A stretch of DNA of 64,000 bases from Arthrobacter sp. JZ12 (GCF_035189165.1 NZ_CP045246.1:1426001-1490000); one strand, 5' to 3'; shown: positions 1 to 9,147, counted from the stretch's first letter. Notes: generated by a model not told the origin, from the sequence alone. A program made the numbers and translations.

Positions 1-576
1 CTCATCGAGGGGATGGGATCTTCCTGGAAGCCCACTGCCGAACTGCAGGCCTCAATGGGGCACCTGCTGGAACTGCGCCTCACCCAGGAGGGGCACGACG
101 TCGTCGGTTACGTCGTGCACGTGCCTCACTACCTTGCGGAGGCTGAGTACCCGCCCGCCGCCGTCGCTGCGCTCGAATACCTCGGCGCCTCCATCGGCAG
201 GGTTCTTCCCACCGACAGGCTCCGGGAAGCGGGGAGGGACGTCGAGCGCCAGATCGCGCGCCAGGTGGACAATTCGGCCGAGGTCCGGGGCGTGGTCTCG
301 TCCCTCGAGAAGCGCTACGACGAGCACGCCGACGGGTCCCGCAGGTCCCTGCTGGTGAAGCAGAACATGGAACTGGCCGGTGCGGACGAAATCGGTGCTG
401 CAGTCGAGGCCTACCTCGCTGGGCCCCGGGCCGCCGAAGAATTGGAACAGGCGCTGAACGCCCCGACCGATCCCGAGCGCCTGTATGAGAACATCGACGA
501 CGCATTCCACGAGGACGCCGGTGACAGTTCCGCTGATGACAGCGCCACAGACGGGAACCGGAAACCTGGGGACTGA
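1..576 (+). CDS. PAC2 family protein (5' end outside window)
   Basis: The reading frame is already open at base 1, so this is the C-terminal part of a longer gene; the ATG at 13 is internal. The visible residues (about 191) contain the PAC2-like pattern of a short hydrophobic beta segment (VVGYVVHVPHYL) followed by helices, then an acidic, low-complexity C-terminus rich in Asp and Glu. PAC2 proteins resemble archaeal/eukaryotic proteasome assembly chaperones and are common in proteasome-bearing actinobacteria; their exact bacterial role is not established. The downstream MFS gene overlaps this one by 56 bp in another frame, suggesting co-transcription. Family call is by recognition of the fragment only. 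Confidence 0.7.
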   Translation, partial: LIEGMGSSWKPTAELQASMGHLLELRLTQEGHDVVGYVVHVPHYLAEAEYPPAAVAALEYLGASIGRVLPTDRLREAGRDVERQIARQVDNSAEVRGVVSSLEKRYDEHADGSRRSLLVKQNMELAGADEIGAAVEAYLAGPRAAEELEQALNAPTDPERLYENIDDAFHEDAGDSSADDSATDGNRKPGD

Positions 577-1909
577 GGCGACGCGCACGGGTGACCGGCG
601 TCCCTGGATCATCTGGGGTGCCGGTGTCCTGGCGTACCTGATCGCGGTCACCCAACGGACATCGTTCGGTGTAGCCGGCATCGCAGCCACTGAGCGTTTC
701 GACGCCGCTGCTTCCGCCCTTGCCGTGTTCACCGTCGCGCAGCTGATTGTGTATGCCGGCCTGCAGATCCCCGTAGGAGTGCTCGTGGACCGGTTCGGTC
801 CACGGGTTCTCATTGTTTCGGGTGCCGCACTGATGGCGCTGGGCCAGACCCAGCTGGCATTCGCGGACTCCCTTTCGGGCGGTATCGCCGGTCGTCTTCT
901 GGTGGGCGGCGGTGATGCGATGACTTTCGTGGCGGTGCTGCGGTTGCTCCCCGCCTGGTTCGAAGCCAGGAGGATCCCCATTCTGACCCAGCTGACCGGC
1001 ATTCTCGGGCAGCTCGGGCAGATTCTGAGCGTGGTCCCGTTCCTCGCCGTTCTGCAGCACGCCGGATGGACCCCGGCTTTCCTGTCGGCAGCAGGGCTCG
1101 GTGTGCTCGCCGCGGTGCTGGGCATCACCCTGATCCGTGATCATCGGGAGGGTGAAGGACAACGTCAGCGCGTGTCCCTACGGCAGACCGGCGTGTCCCT
1201 GAACCAGGCCTGGAAACAACCCGGCACGCGGCTCGGCCTCTGGTGCCATTTCACTACCCAGTTCTCCGGCACGGTCTTTGTCCTGATCTGGGGCTATCCC
1301 TACCTGGTCAGCGCCGAGCAACAGCCGGCCGCCGTTGCCTCGGCGCTCATGACCCTTTTCGTGGTTGTCGGGATTGTGTGTGGACCCCTCCTCGGAATCT
1401 ATGTCGCCCGGCACCCTCTGCGCCGCTCCACCATGGTTCTGGCCATCACTGCAGCTACCGCCCTGGGCTGGCTCGTGGTTCTCACATACCCCGGCCCGGC
1501 TCCGCTGTGGCTGCTCGCGCTGCTGGTGGTCACGGTCGCGATCGGTGGCCCGGGTTCAATGATCGGCTTCGACTTCGCCAGAACCTTCAATCCCGCATCG
1601 CGCCTGGGAACCGCCACCGGAATCGTGAACATCGGTGGTTTCACCGCTGCGCTGCTGACCATGTTCGCAGTGGGCCTGATCCTGGACGTGCTCCTTGCGA
1701 GCGGATTCTCGAACGGGAACCTTTACGACCTCGCATCCTTCCGGATTGCCTTCGCAGTGCAGTTCCTCTTCCTCGCCGTCGGAACAGTCGCAATTCTTGT
1801 GCTGCGGCGTCGCGTAAGGGCTCAGCTGGCCCGGCAGTCGGTGGTTGTGCCACCCCTCAGGCAGGCGATTGCCCGTGAGATCCGACGACGGCGGGAAGCA
1901 CGGAAGTAG
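521..1909 (+). CDS. MFS transporter
   Basis: A polytopic membrane protein of about 462 residues with roughly twelve hydrophobic segments and the typical Major Facilitator motif between helices 2 and 3 (PVGVLVDRFGPR), which identifies the superfamily. The substrate cannot be read from the sequence. I chose the GTG at 521 because GAGG lies six bases upstream (511-514); the ATG at 536 is an alternative and the ATG at 485 would overlap the upstream gene further. The start lies inside the upstream PAC2 gene, so the two are probably translated from one transcript. The stop codon sits within a short imperfect hairpin (CGGAAG at 1901 pairing with CTTCCG at 1921). Confidence 0.85.
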   Translation: MTVPLMTAPQTGTGNLGTEATRTGDRRPWIIWGAGVLAYLIAVTQRTSFGVAGIAATERFDAAASALAVFTVAQLIVYAGLQIPVGVLVDRFGPRVLIVSGAALMALGQTQLAFADSLSGGIAGRLLVGGGDAMTFVAVLRLLPAWFEARRIPILTQLTGILGQLGQILSVVPFLAVLQHAGWTPAFLSAAGLGVLAAVLGITLIRDHREGEGQRQRVSLRQTGVSLNQAWKQPGTRLGLWCHFTTQFSGTVFVLIWGYPYLVSAEQQPAAVASALMTLFVVVGIVCGPLLGIYVARHPLRRSTMVLAITAATALGWLVVLTYPGPAPLWLLALLVVTVAIGGPGSMIGFDFARTFNPASRLGTATGIVNIGGFTAALLTMFAVGLILDVLLASGFSNGNLYDLASFRIAFAVQFLFLAVGTVAILVLRRRVRAQLARQSVVVPPLRQAIAREIRRRREARK

Positions 1910-2025
1910 GGAGGGTTTCCCTTCCGTAGGGACCGGTCCTCCACACCATGCAGGTTGCCCGTCACCTTTCCACATACGGGACGTCCCGCGTTGCAACCCT
2001 TTGCGGAAGCACCACAGTTCTATGC

Positions 2026-3267
2026 ATGACTTCCAACGCACCCATCTCCGTGTCCAACCCCGCGGACATCCTGAGTTACATCCCCCACGTCCTCGGCTTC
2101 CAGCCGCAGGAGAGCCTTGTGTTCCTCAGCATGTCCGGCAAGCGCATCGGAGCCACCCTCCGGCTCGACCTTCCGATGGCCGAGGCAGATCCGCTGGACT
2201 ATGCGCAGAGCGTCCGGAGCTACCTTGAGGCGGACACGTCCGCCGACGGCGTGCTGATGGTCCTATACACAGACCGCGCATGGCGTGAGCCGTGCAGCCC
2301 GCCATATGCGGATCTGGTGCACTGTCTCGACCTCGTGCTTGAGACTGGAGGCCTAGGCCTCCTGGACGGGTGGCTGGTCAGCTCGAGCCACTGGAGGGAC
2401 TATTTCTGCCTTGATGCTGCATGTTGTCCCTGGCCCGGGCACCCACTCGCGAGCATCACCGAGAGCGTGCTCAACGCAGAACTGGTGTATCAGGGAAGCG
2501 CCTACGAGCAGACGCTTGAGGCGGCCGTGGGGACGCTTGCGAGCGTCCCCAGCGAAAACATCCAGCGCCTGACCTCTGTCTACAGCGAACAGTGGAAGGG
2601 CAAGTGGGACCGCACCAGTCTGGGGCGCGACTCGCTGATCCTCTGGAACGCCCTGATTACCAACCCCGATGACACGCAGTTCGGGCGCGGTCCGGAACCG
2701 ATTGCTTTCCTGCTGGCCGGGTTGCAGTGCGCCGCCATCCGGGACAGCGTGATCGTCCTGTCGGCAACCGGGCTGGCTGAAGCGCTGGACGCAACCGAGC
2801 ATAGCGGCGTGCTGCCTGTCGCTCCCGAAGAGCAGATTGTGCCGCCCGAATGCGCGCTGCTGCTCTCGAGACAGGCAGCCGCTGACCAGGACGAAGCGGA
2901 CGGCGGTTCGTCAGTTCCGACCTGTCCGTCCCGACCCGAGCCGGCAGCATTGTTCAGGGAGGTATTTCTGGCAACGCTCGCTGCTCCGAACTGGACCCGC
3001 ATGGATTGTGCCCACACACTGTTTCTTCGGCTGGCAGGGATAACGTGCGGCGAGCCGCGATCCGCGCTGCTCAGTATTCTCGGCTGGATTGAATGGGCAC
3101 GGGGTCGAGGGTCCCGCGCACACCGTTACCTTCAGGAAGCCCTGGCGGAGACGCCCGGATACACACTGGGGGAGTTGCTTCTGGCTCTCGTTGGCACTGG
3201 TTCACTCTCTCCGTGGGCGCGCAGCAGGGAAACGGCGTGGACGTCCGATTCGCGCAGTGCCGCCTGA
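2026..3267 (+). CDS. DUF4192 domain-containing protein
   Basis: A soluble protein of 413 residues. The N-terminus (NPADILSYIPHVLGFQPQES) carries the hallmark of DUF4192, a family of unknown function widespread in actinobacteria. The conserved block continues through about residue 200 (LDLVLETGGLGLLDGWLVSS); the C-terminal third, with AHRYLQEALAETPGYTLGELL, looks like a helical repeat region. I chose ATG 2026 because the conserved family N-terminus begins directly after it; the longer frame from 1948 adds residues that do not look conserved. It lies just upstream of the principal sigma factor gene, but nothing visible links their functions. Confidence 0.8.
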   Translation: MTSNAPISVSNPADILSYIPHVLGFQPQESLVFLSMSGKRIGATLRLDLPMAEADPLDYAQSVRSYLEADTSADGVLMVLYTDRAWREPCSPPYADLVHCLDLVLETGGLGLLDGWLVSSSHWRDYFCLDAACCPWPGHPLASITESVLNAELVYQGSAYEQTLEAAVGTLASVPSENIQRLTSVYSEQWKGKWDRTSLGRDSLILWNALITNPDDTQFGRGPEPIAFLLAGLQCAAIRDSVIVLSATGLAEALDATEHSGVLPVAPEEQIVPPECALLLSRQAAADQDEADGGSSVPTCPSRPEPAALFREVFLATLAAPNWTRMDCAHTLFLRLAGITCGEPRSALLSILGWIEWARGRGSRAHRYLQEALAETPGYTLGELLLALVGTGSLSPWARSRETAWTSDSRSAA

Positions 3268-3601
3268 GGGTCCGAGTTGCCTGTCCGCGCCGAACACACC
3301 CGGTTTCCGAGGGTCAGGTTCAACTGCTCATCTCTGCCGGCCGGGATTACGCCCGCCCGCCAAAGCGTGCGACAATGGAACCGAGACCCGGTTGGGTTCG
3401 TGTTTCAGATCAAAGCGCCAGGATGTCTGCGCGTGTGAAGCCATTCGGCTTGCATGAGCATGAGGGAATAGCGCACTTGGCGGAGCTGTTGTACATGCTG
3501 ACAGTTTCCGCCATCGGGTCTGAATTCAACACGGACTTGACAGGGTCATAGTGGTGTTACCCCCTTGGTGGCGCCACACACCGCCGTATGAAAGGTTCTC
3601 T
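3268..3601. other. Intergenic region upstream of rpoD
   Basis: There is no convincing gene in these 334 bases. A TTGACA hexamer at 3537-3542 matches a -35 element, but I see no well-placed -10 partner 16-18 bp downstream. The candidate Shine-Dalgarno AAAGG at 3590-3594 is well placed for the GTG at 3602. A 152-codon frame crossing this stretch (3093-3551) starts inside the DUF4192 gene in another frame and looks like a shadow. Confidence 0.4.
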
Positions 3602-4849
3602 GTGTCGGCCAAGAAGACAACAGCACCGGTGTTGACCGAATCCGGTGCAACCGCAACCAAGCGCAAAGCCTCCGCCGCAAAACCGGCGTCGAAGGCGGGT
3701 ACCGCACGTGGTTCCAAGCGCACGGCCAAAGAGGGCAGTGCGGACACGAAGGCTGTCGAGGTTGTTCCCGACGAGGAACTGCAGGAGGAGCCGGAGCTCG
3801 AGCCGACGGCTGCCGACGTCGACACCGTCGAGGCGGAGACCGCTGAACCTGAGGTCACCGAACCGACCACCGGCACGGGTTTCGTCTACTCGGACGCTGA
3901 TGACGACGACGCCCCCGCCCAGCAGGTTGTCTCGGCCGGTGCTACTGCCGACCCCGTCAAGGACTACCTGAAGCAAATCGGTAAGGTGGCGCTGCTCAAC
4001 GCCGAACAGGAAGTCGATCTGGCCCTTCGTATCGAGGCCGGCCTGTTCGCCGAGGAGAAGCTGGCGGCCAACGAGAATATCGATCCGAAGCTGCGGCGCG
4101 AACTTGAATGGGTCATCCACGACGGGAAGCGCGCGAAAAACCACCTGCTGGAGGCCAACCTCCGCCTGGTGGTCTCGCTCGCCAAGCGCTACACCGGCCG
4201 AGGCATGCTGTTCCTGGACCTGATTCAGGAAGGCAACCTCGGTCTCATCCGTGCTGTCGAGAAGTTCGACTACACCAAGGGCTTCAAGTTCTCCACTTAT
4301 GCAACCTGGTGGATCCGACAGGCCATCACCCGCGCAATGGCAGACCAGGCACGCACCATTCGTATTCCGGTGCACATGGTTGAAGTCATCAACAAGCTCG
4401 CCCGTGTGCAGCGCCAGATGCTGCAGGACCTCGGCCGCGAACCCACTCCGGAAGAGCTTGCGCTGGAGCTCGACATGACTCCCGAAAAGGTGGTCGAGGT
4501 CCAGAAGTACGGCCGGGAGCCTATCTCCCTGCACACGCCGCTTGGCGAGGACGGAGATTCCGAATTCGGTGACCTCATCGAGGACTCCGAGGCAGTGGTT
4601 CCGGCTGATGCCGTGAGCTTCACCCTGCTGCAGGAACAGCTGCACTCCGTCCTGGACACCCTGTCCGAGCGCGAAGCCGGTGTGGTCGCCATGCGCTTCG
4701 GTCTGACGGACGGCCAGCCGAAGACGCTGGATGAGATCGGCAAGGTTTACGGGGTAACCCGTGAGCGGATCCGTCAGATCGAGTCGAAGACCATGTCGAA
4801 ACTGCGTCACCCATCCAGGTCGCAGGTTCTGCGCGACTACCTCGACTAG
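3602..4849 (+). CDS. rpoD: RNA polymerase principal sigma factor (SigA/RpoD)
   Basis: Directs RNA polymerase to housekeeping promoters. The 415-residue protein has a Lys/Ala- and Glu-rich, poorly conserved N-terminal ~115 residues typical of actinobacterial SigA. Region 1.2 follows ([21 protein letters not shown]), then regions 2.1-2.4 with the -10-recognising [20 protein letters not shown] block, region 3 ([20 protein letters not shown]), and region 4.2 helix-turn-helix ([20 protein letters not shown]). The GTG at 3602 follows AAAGG with normal spacing and yields the family N-terminus (SAKKTTAP); the frame is open upstream to 3551 but those residues look non-coding. Two strong hairpins follow the stop codon. 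Confidence 0.97.
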   Translation: MSAKKTTAPVLTESGATATKRKASAAKPASKAGTARGSKRTAKEGSADTKAVEVVPDEELQEEPELEPTAADVDTVEAETAEPEVTEPTTGTGFVYSDADDDDAPAQQVVSAGATADPVKDYLKQIGKVALLNAEQEVDLALRIEAGLFAEEKLAANENIDPKLRRELEWVIHDGKRAKNHLLEANLRLVVSLAKRYTGRGMLFLDLIQEGNLGLIRAVEKFDYTKGFKFSTYATWWIRQAITRAMADQARTIRIPVHMVEVINKLARVQRQMLQDLGREPTPEELALELDMTPEKVVEVQKYGREPISLHTPLGEDGDSEFGDLIEDSEAVVPADAVSFTLLQEQLHSVLDTLSEREAGVVAMRFGLTDGQPKTLDEIGKVYGVTRERIRQIESKTMSKLRHPSRSQVLRDYLD

Positions 4850-4853
4850 GATC

Positions 4854-4888
4854 GAGCCGGTCCAGGTTAGTCCGCCCTGGACCGGCTC
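4854..4888 (+). terminator. Hairpin 1 downstream of rpoD
   Basis: A perfect 13-bp inverted repeat (GAGCCGGTCCAGG at 4854-4866 and its complement at 4876-4888) with a 9-nt loop begins four bases after the rpoD stop codon. No U-run follows, as is common for actinobacterial terminators. Confidence 0.7.
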
Positions 4889-4904
4889 GGCTCAGCGAAT
4901 AACT

Positions 4905-4950
4905 TAACGAGTAAGGGACCCCCTCCGCGGAGGGGGTCCCTTACTCGTTA
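4905..4950. terminator. 46-bp perfect palindrome between rpoD and the DUF7455 gene
   Basis: Bases 4905-4927 are the exact reverse complement of 4928-4950, giving a loop-free 23-bp inverted repeat centred on CCGCGG. It lies between convergent genes, so it most likely serves as a bidirectional terminator. It starts TAACGAGTAAGG and ends CCTTACTCGTTA. Confidence 0.75.
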
Positions 4951-5019
4951 CTGGCTAGCCTATTGCCACTGCCCATCGGTGGTCCGGCTTTACCCGGATA
5001 CCTGATGGGAGGCAGGCGC

Positions 5020-5244
5020 CTACGGCTCTACCGTGCTCTTGGCCTTCTCGTTCAGGCGTGCGGTCTCATCCTGCCACTCTGAGGTCTGAGGACGAAGAGT
5101 GCTTTCCACCGCGCGGGCATGATGGCCGCAGAAGAGAAGCTCACCACCGGAGGAGGAGAGAACCGCGCGTACGTAGGCCTGGGCTCCGCAGCGGTCACAC
5201 CGATGCAGTGCGGTCAGCTCGCGGCTTGCTGTAGCTGTTGTCAT
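5020..5244 (-). CDS. DUF7455 domain-containing protein
   Basis: A small protein of 74 residues. It contains a CxxC pair (CDRCGAQAYVRA) and, about 20 residues later, a CGHH motif. Together these four potential ligands look like a small zinc ribbon; metal binding is an inference. It matches the small actinobacterial family DUF7455, whose function is unknown. Its usual company is the sigma factor and topoisomerase genes, as here. It is transcribed towards rpoD and away from parE. Confidence 0.8.
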   Translation of the reverse strand: MTTATASRELTALHRCDRCGAQAYVRAVLSSSGGELLFCGHHARAVESTLRPQTSEWQDETARLNEKAKSTVEP

Positions 5245-5475
5245 GGATGCCTCCTTAGTGGTTCCTGTAGTTCATATAACCACTATTCGGAGCCGTTTCT
5301 TCGCAGGCTTGGTCTGCTTTCGCTGAGCGCGTACCACCGGCATGAACCTCGTGAAGAGCTTGACGGGTGCGCGGCACGCCTGTCCTGGCTTGTCGGAGCA
5401 ACGGAATATGCTTGGTCGGGTGCACCGTTCCCGGTCGCAGCTTCAACCGGTATTGCCAAGGAGTTTCCAAGAAAC

Positions 5476-7572
5476 GTGGCCCCCAGCTCTGAATACACAG
5501 CCCGCCATCTCTCCGTGCTTGAGGGACTGGAGGCTGTGCGCAAGCGCCCCGGAATGTACATCGGATCCACCGACTCCCGGGGCCTTATGCACTGCCTCTG
5601 GGAAATCATCGACAACTCCGTCGACGAAGCGCTTGCCGGACACGGACAGAACATCACCGTCATCCTTCACGCTGACGGATCGGTTGAGGTGCACGACGAC
5701 GGCCGGGGAATCCCCGTGGATGCCGAACCCAAGACCGGCCTGAGCGGCGTCGAGGTTGTCTTCACCAAGCTTCATGCAGGCGGAAAATTCGGTGGCGGGT
5801 CCTACACCGCTTCCGGCGGTCTCCACGGCGTAGGAGCAAGCGTGGTGAACGCGCTGTCCGCCCGCCTTGACGTGCAGGTGGACCGCGGCGGGAAGACCTA
5901 CCAGATGTCCTTCCGCAGGGGTGAGCCCGGACGGTTCAGCGATGAACGCAAACCCTCGCCATCCGCAAAGTTCGCCCCCTTCGTCGACAGCTCACGCCTG
6001 GAAGTCGTGGGCAGCGCCAAACGTGGCGTCACAGGCACCCGGATCCGCTATTGGGCCGACCGCCAGATTTTCACCCCGGATGCGAAGTTCTCCTACGAGG
6101 AACTGCAGGCGCGAGCGCGGCAGACGTCCTTCCTGGTGCCGGGCCTTCGGATCACCCTTCGCGACGAGCGCGGGCTGCCCGGCACTGACGGGGTGGTGGA
6201 GGAAGTCTTCCACCATGACGGCGGAATTTCAGAGTTCGTGGAATTCCTCGCTATAGACCATGCGGTGACGGATGTATGGCGGCTGCACGGGTCCGGCAGG
6301 TTCAAGGAGTCCGTGCCGGTGCTCGATGAGAACGGACACAGCCGCATCGCCGAAGTTGAACGGGACTGCGAGGTTGATATCGCCCTCCGCTGGGGCATCG
6401 GCTACGACACCACGGTGAAGAGCTTCGTCAACATCATTGCCACCCCGAAGGGCGGAACCCACCAGGCAGGGTTTGAACAGGCGCTGCTGAAGACCTTCCG
6501 CAAGGTTGTCGAAGCTAACGCGCGAAAGCTGAAGGCGGGCAACGACAAGCTCGAGAAGGACGATGTCTTCGCCGGCCTCACCGCCGTCCTGACTGTCCGG
6601 TTGGCCGAACCGCAGTTCGAAGGCCAGACGAAGGAAATCCTGGGCACCTCCGCGGTGCGGGCCATCGTCGCGAAGGTCGTCGAGAACCAGATCACGGCGA
6701 AGCTGAACTCCTCCGCGAGGGCGGACAAGGCGCAGTCCTCACTCCTCCTGGAGAAGGTCGTAGCGGAGATGAAGTCCCGCGTTTCGGCGCGCGTCCACAA
6801 GGAAACCCAGCGGCGGAAGAACGCGCTGGAGACATCGTCCATGCCCACCAAGCTGGCTGATTGCCGGATTGACGACGCCGAGCGCTCGGAACTCTTCATC
6901 GTCGAGGGCGACAGCGCGCTGGGAACGGCGAAGCTTGCGCGATCATCCGATTACCAGGCGCTGCTTCCCATCCGGGGCAAGATCCTGAACGTCCAGAAGG
7001 CGTCCGTCGGCGACATGCTCTCCAACGCGGAGTGCGCCGCCCTCATCCAGGTGGTCGGCGCGGGATCAGGCCGCAGCTTCCAGCTGGACGCTGCGCGCTA
7101 CGGCAAGGTCATCCTGATGACGGACGCCGACGTCGACGGCGCGCACATCCGCACGCTCCTGCTCACCCTGTTCTTCCGGTACATGCGCCCGCTCGTCGAC
7201 GCCGGCCGCGTCTTCGCAGCCGTGCCGCCCCTGCACCGGGTGGAGATCGTCAGCGCCGGAAGCAAGGCGAACGAAACCGTCTATACCTACTCGGACCAGG
7301 AACTGCATCGGCTGCTTTCCAGGCTGGAGCAGGAGGGCCGACGCTACAAGGAGCCGATCCAGCGCTATAAGGGACTCGGCGAAATGGATGCGGGACAGCT
7401 CGCGGAAACCACCATGGATCCGCGCCACCGCACTCTCCGGCGCGTCCGTATTCAGGAGGCCGAAGCCGCCGAGCGGGTCTTCGACCTGCTCATGGGAAGC
7501 GACGTTGCGCCCCGCAAGGACTTCATCGTGGCCGGCGCAGCGTCGCTGGACCGGGAGCGCATCGACGCCTGA
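5476..7572 (+). CDS. parE: DNA topoisomerase IV subunit B (ParE)
   Basis: ATPase subunit of the type IIA topoisomerase that decatenates chromosomes with ParC. The 698-residue protein shows the GHKL ATPase motifs in order: EIIDNSVDEAL, DDGRGIPVD and GLHGVGASVVNAL. The transducer domain follows, then the TOPRIM domain with EGDSALGTAK and DADVDGAHIRTLL, and the C-terminal QRYKGLGEMD. I chose the GTG at 5476 because conserved sequence (SSEYTARHLSVLEGLEAVRK) begins immediately after it; AAGGAG lies 12 bases upstream, which is slightly far. The frame is open back to 5119, across the divergent DUF7455 gene, and that extension does not look conserved. A GyrB paralogue is possible, but the distance from a dnaA region and the nearby parC favour ParE. 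Confidence 0.93.
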   Translation: MAPSSEYTARHLSVLEGLEAVRKRPGMYIGSTDSRGLMHCLWEIIDNSVDEALAGHGQNITVILHADGSVEVHDDGRGIPVDAEPKTGLSGVEVVFTKLHAGGKFGGGSYTASGGLHGVGASVVNALSARLDVQVDRGGKTYQMSFRRGEPGRFSDERKPSPSAKFAPFVDSSRLEVVGSAKRGVTGTRIRYWADRQIFTPDAKFSYEELQARARQTSFLVPGLRITLRDERGLPGTDGVVEEVFHHDGGISEFVEFLAIDHAVTDVWRLHGSGRFKESVPVLDENGHSRIAEVERDCEVDIALRWGIGYDTTVKSFVNIIATPKGGTHQAGFEQALLKTFRKVVEANARKLKAGNDKLEKDDVFAGLTAVLTVRLAEPQFEGQTKEILGTSAVRAIVAKVVENQITAKLNSSARADKAQSSLLLEKVVAEMKSRVSARVHKETQRRKNALETSSMPTKLADCRIDDAERSELFIVEGDSALGTAKLARSSDYQALLPIRGKILNVQKASVGDMLSNAECAALIQVVGAGSGRSFQLDAARYGKVILMTDADVDGAHIRTLLLTLFFRYMRPLVDAGRVFAAVPPLHRVEIVSAGSKANETVYTYSDQELHRLLSRLEQEGRRYKEPIQRYKGLGEMDAGQLAETTMDPRHRTLRRVRIQEAEAAERVFDLLMGSDVAPRKDFIVAGAASLDRERIDA

Positions 7573-7586
7573 GGGCTGGTATCCGC

Positions 7587-8561
7587 CTACCCGAAAAGGC
7601 CGGGGGCAATCAGCAGTACGGTCGGAACCGTGAGCAACAGCGCCGAACTGGCCAGTGCCCCGAAAGTCTGGGCCGCGGTCAGCGGGGGCTGGGGTTCCAC
7701 CAGGCGCCGCAGCCGCTGGACGGTGGACTGGAGGTTCTCATCCTGCTCCGGATCCGGCCCGATGTCGTTGCCCTCCACCATCCGCTTCGGGCTGTCCGCA
7801 GCGGGGCCGTGGGAGCCGGTTGCGACGACGGCGATTGCCTGAACCAGGACCGCCTGATCCACCTGCTTCACGGCTTCATCGTCCGCGAGCATCTCGATGA
7901 GCCCGTTAACTGCCTGTTGGGCAAGCTTCGACGTCGGCAGCCAGGGCAGTGCAGCGCGCCAGGCGGCGAACGCCCACAGGAGCAGATGGTGCCGCTGGCT
8001 CAGGTGGGCGCGTTCGTGTACCAGGACGGCTCGAAGTTCCTCTTCCGAGAGCAGCCCCATAAGTCCGTCAGAGAGTACGGTGACGGATCGTGCGCCGCCG
8101 GGCAGGCAGTAGGCGACCGGCGTCGGGTGCTTGATCACCAGGGTGGACGGGTTATCCAGTGAGGGGGAGCTGAGCAGGTTCAGCAGATTCCGGTGCCGCC
8201 GTCGTTGTCCGGTAATCCGCGCGTAGGTGATCAGCAGTGTGAACACGAGGTGTGCGGTCAGCAGGCTGGCCGCGCTGAGGGCGAAGACGTGAACCAGGCC
8301 CAGTGTGTCGGCCGGGCGGTTGTGCACCATCACGTCCCACAGGCCGCGCAGCGCCTCGATCAGGTTGTCTCCGAGCGGCTCGAGGCCCCACACCAGCATG
8401 GCTCCGATCATGGAGAGGCCGCCGGCAAGAGCGATTGCCTGCCAGAGGATCATGGCGGTGAAGGGGGACCGGGCCGGCCACTGTGCGCGCGAGAGAGCTA
8501 TCGGAGCAGGCCAGGCCAGTACGACGGCGAGCGCGGCCAAGAAGTGGGAGGCCCAGAACAT
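7587..8561 (-). CDS. M56 family membrane metallopeptidase (BlaR1-like, no sensor domain)
   Basis: A 324-residue integral membrane protease. Hydrophobic segments lie near residues 3-23, 35-60, 87-113 and at the C-terminus (295-322). The zinc-binding HExxH motif is HERAH at 182-186, with a plausible third-ligand helix (EMLADDEAV) near 223. This is the protease core of BlaR1/MecR1. However, BlaR1 has about 585 residues with an extracellular penicillin-binding sensor domain at its C-terminus, and that is absent here. It ends 14 bases from the convergent parE stop. It lies 5 bases downstream of a BlaI-type repressor gene on the same strand, so the two form an operon. Its likely role is to cleave that repressor on an unknown signal (inference from the BlaR1/BlaI pair). 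Confidence 0.88.
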   Translation of the reverse strand: MFWASHFLAALAVVLAWPAPIALSRAQWPARSPFTAMILWQAIALAGGLSMIGAMLVWGLEPLGDNLIEALRGLWDVMVHNRPADTLGLVHVFALSAASLLTAHLVFTLLITYARITGQRRRHRNLLNLLSSPSLDNPSTLVIKHPTPVAYCLPGGARSVTVLSDGLMGLLSEEELRAVLVHERAHLSQRHHLLLWAFAAWRAALPWLPTSKLAQQAVNGLIEMLADDEAVKQVDQAVLVQAIAVVATGSHGPAADSPKRMVEGNDIGPDPEQDENLQSTVQRLRRLVEPQPPLTAAQTFGALASSALLLTVPTVLLIAPGLFG

Positions 8562-8566
8562 GGGAG

Positions 8567-8938
8567 CTAGCTGCTGCCCAGAAGCCGCCGGAGCGTGCGT
8601 GCCTCGCTCTCGGAGACGCTGCCGATGAAGCGCGCGAGTACCGCCTCACGGTCGGGTGCAGTGACGAGCACTTCGTGCATGAGCTCGGCTGTGTGGTCCT
8701 CGCGGGAGGTCACGGCGCGGTAGCGGTGCGGACGGGTGTCACGCTCCCGCTCCACGAGCCCCTTCTTCTCCAGTCGGGACAGTACGGTCAGCACAGTGGT
8801 GACCGCCAGTTCCTTGCCCTCGGCAGTGCCTTCCGGTGCGAGAGCCAGTGCATCCCGGAGCGAGTTGGCGGTCATGGCCTCCTGGGTGCCCCACAGCAGG
8901 TCCATCACTGCGCGTTCGAGTTCACCTAGCGTGGCCAT
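8567..8938 (-). CDS. BlaI/MecI/CopY family transcriptional repressor
   Basis: A 123-residue winged-helix protein of normal family length. The DNA-binding half includes LGELERAVMDLLW at residues 4-16 and the recognition-helix/wing region VTTVLTVLSRLEKKGLVERE around 46-65. The C-terminal half is the dimerisation helix bundle. Family members bind a dyad as dimers and are inactivated by cleavage by a partner protease. The partner M56 gene follows 5 bases downstream. The gene is divergent from cydA, with three identical-type inverted repeats between them, so it most likely represses both itself and the cyd genes (inference). Confidence 0.93.
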   Translation of the reverse strand: MATLGELERAVMDLLWGTQEAMTANSLRDALALAPEGTAEGKELAVTTVLTVLSRLEKKGLVERERDTRPHRYRAVTSREDHTAELMHEVLVTAPDREAVLARFIGSVSESEARTLRRLLGSS

Positions 8939-9034
8939 TCCTATTCCTTTGTTGATCTTCCTGCCGGTTCACCGGGCACCTGCGGGAGCAGATCCGGTTC
9001 CGGCTCCTTCTAATCTACAACTTTTTTACGTGAG

Positions 9035-9109
9035 GTTCTACGCCACGTAGAACACCTCTCCGAAATTGTTCTACGATGTGTAGAAGAACAAGTTCTACAG
9101 GACGTAGAA
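9035..9109. promoter_or_regulatory. Three TTCTAC-N5-GTAGAA operators in the blaI-cydA promoter region
   Basis: Three copies of the inverted repeat TTCTAC-N5-GTAGAA lie at 9036-9052, 9069-9085 and 9093-9109. The first extends to a 7-bp arm (GTTCTAC/GTAGAAC). A possible cydA -10 (TACTGT, 9121-9126) would place the -35 inside operator 3. A possible blaI -10 on the minus strand (complement of 9012-9017) would place its -35 inside operator 1. Exact repetition and position make these strong candidates for binding sites of the adjacent BlaI-type repressor; the assignment is inferred. Confidence 0.8.
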
Positions 9110-9147
9110 GTAGTTCGGAATACTGTGCTCGGAGGAATTGAGGACCC

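Noticed and set aside
52..1162. Two long minus-strand frames of about 360 codons
   Set aside because: They lie antisense to the PAC2 and MFS genes, whose protein families are clear; their translations are Arg/Pro/Gly-rich and non-domain-like.
3093..3551. 152-codon frame reaching the rpoD upstream region
   Set aside because: It starts inside the DUF4192 gene in another frame and its translation looks non-coding.
3557..4810. 417-codon minus-strand frame
   Set aside because: Exact antisense shadow of the rpoD gene, a typical high-G+C artefact.
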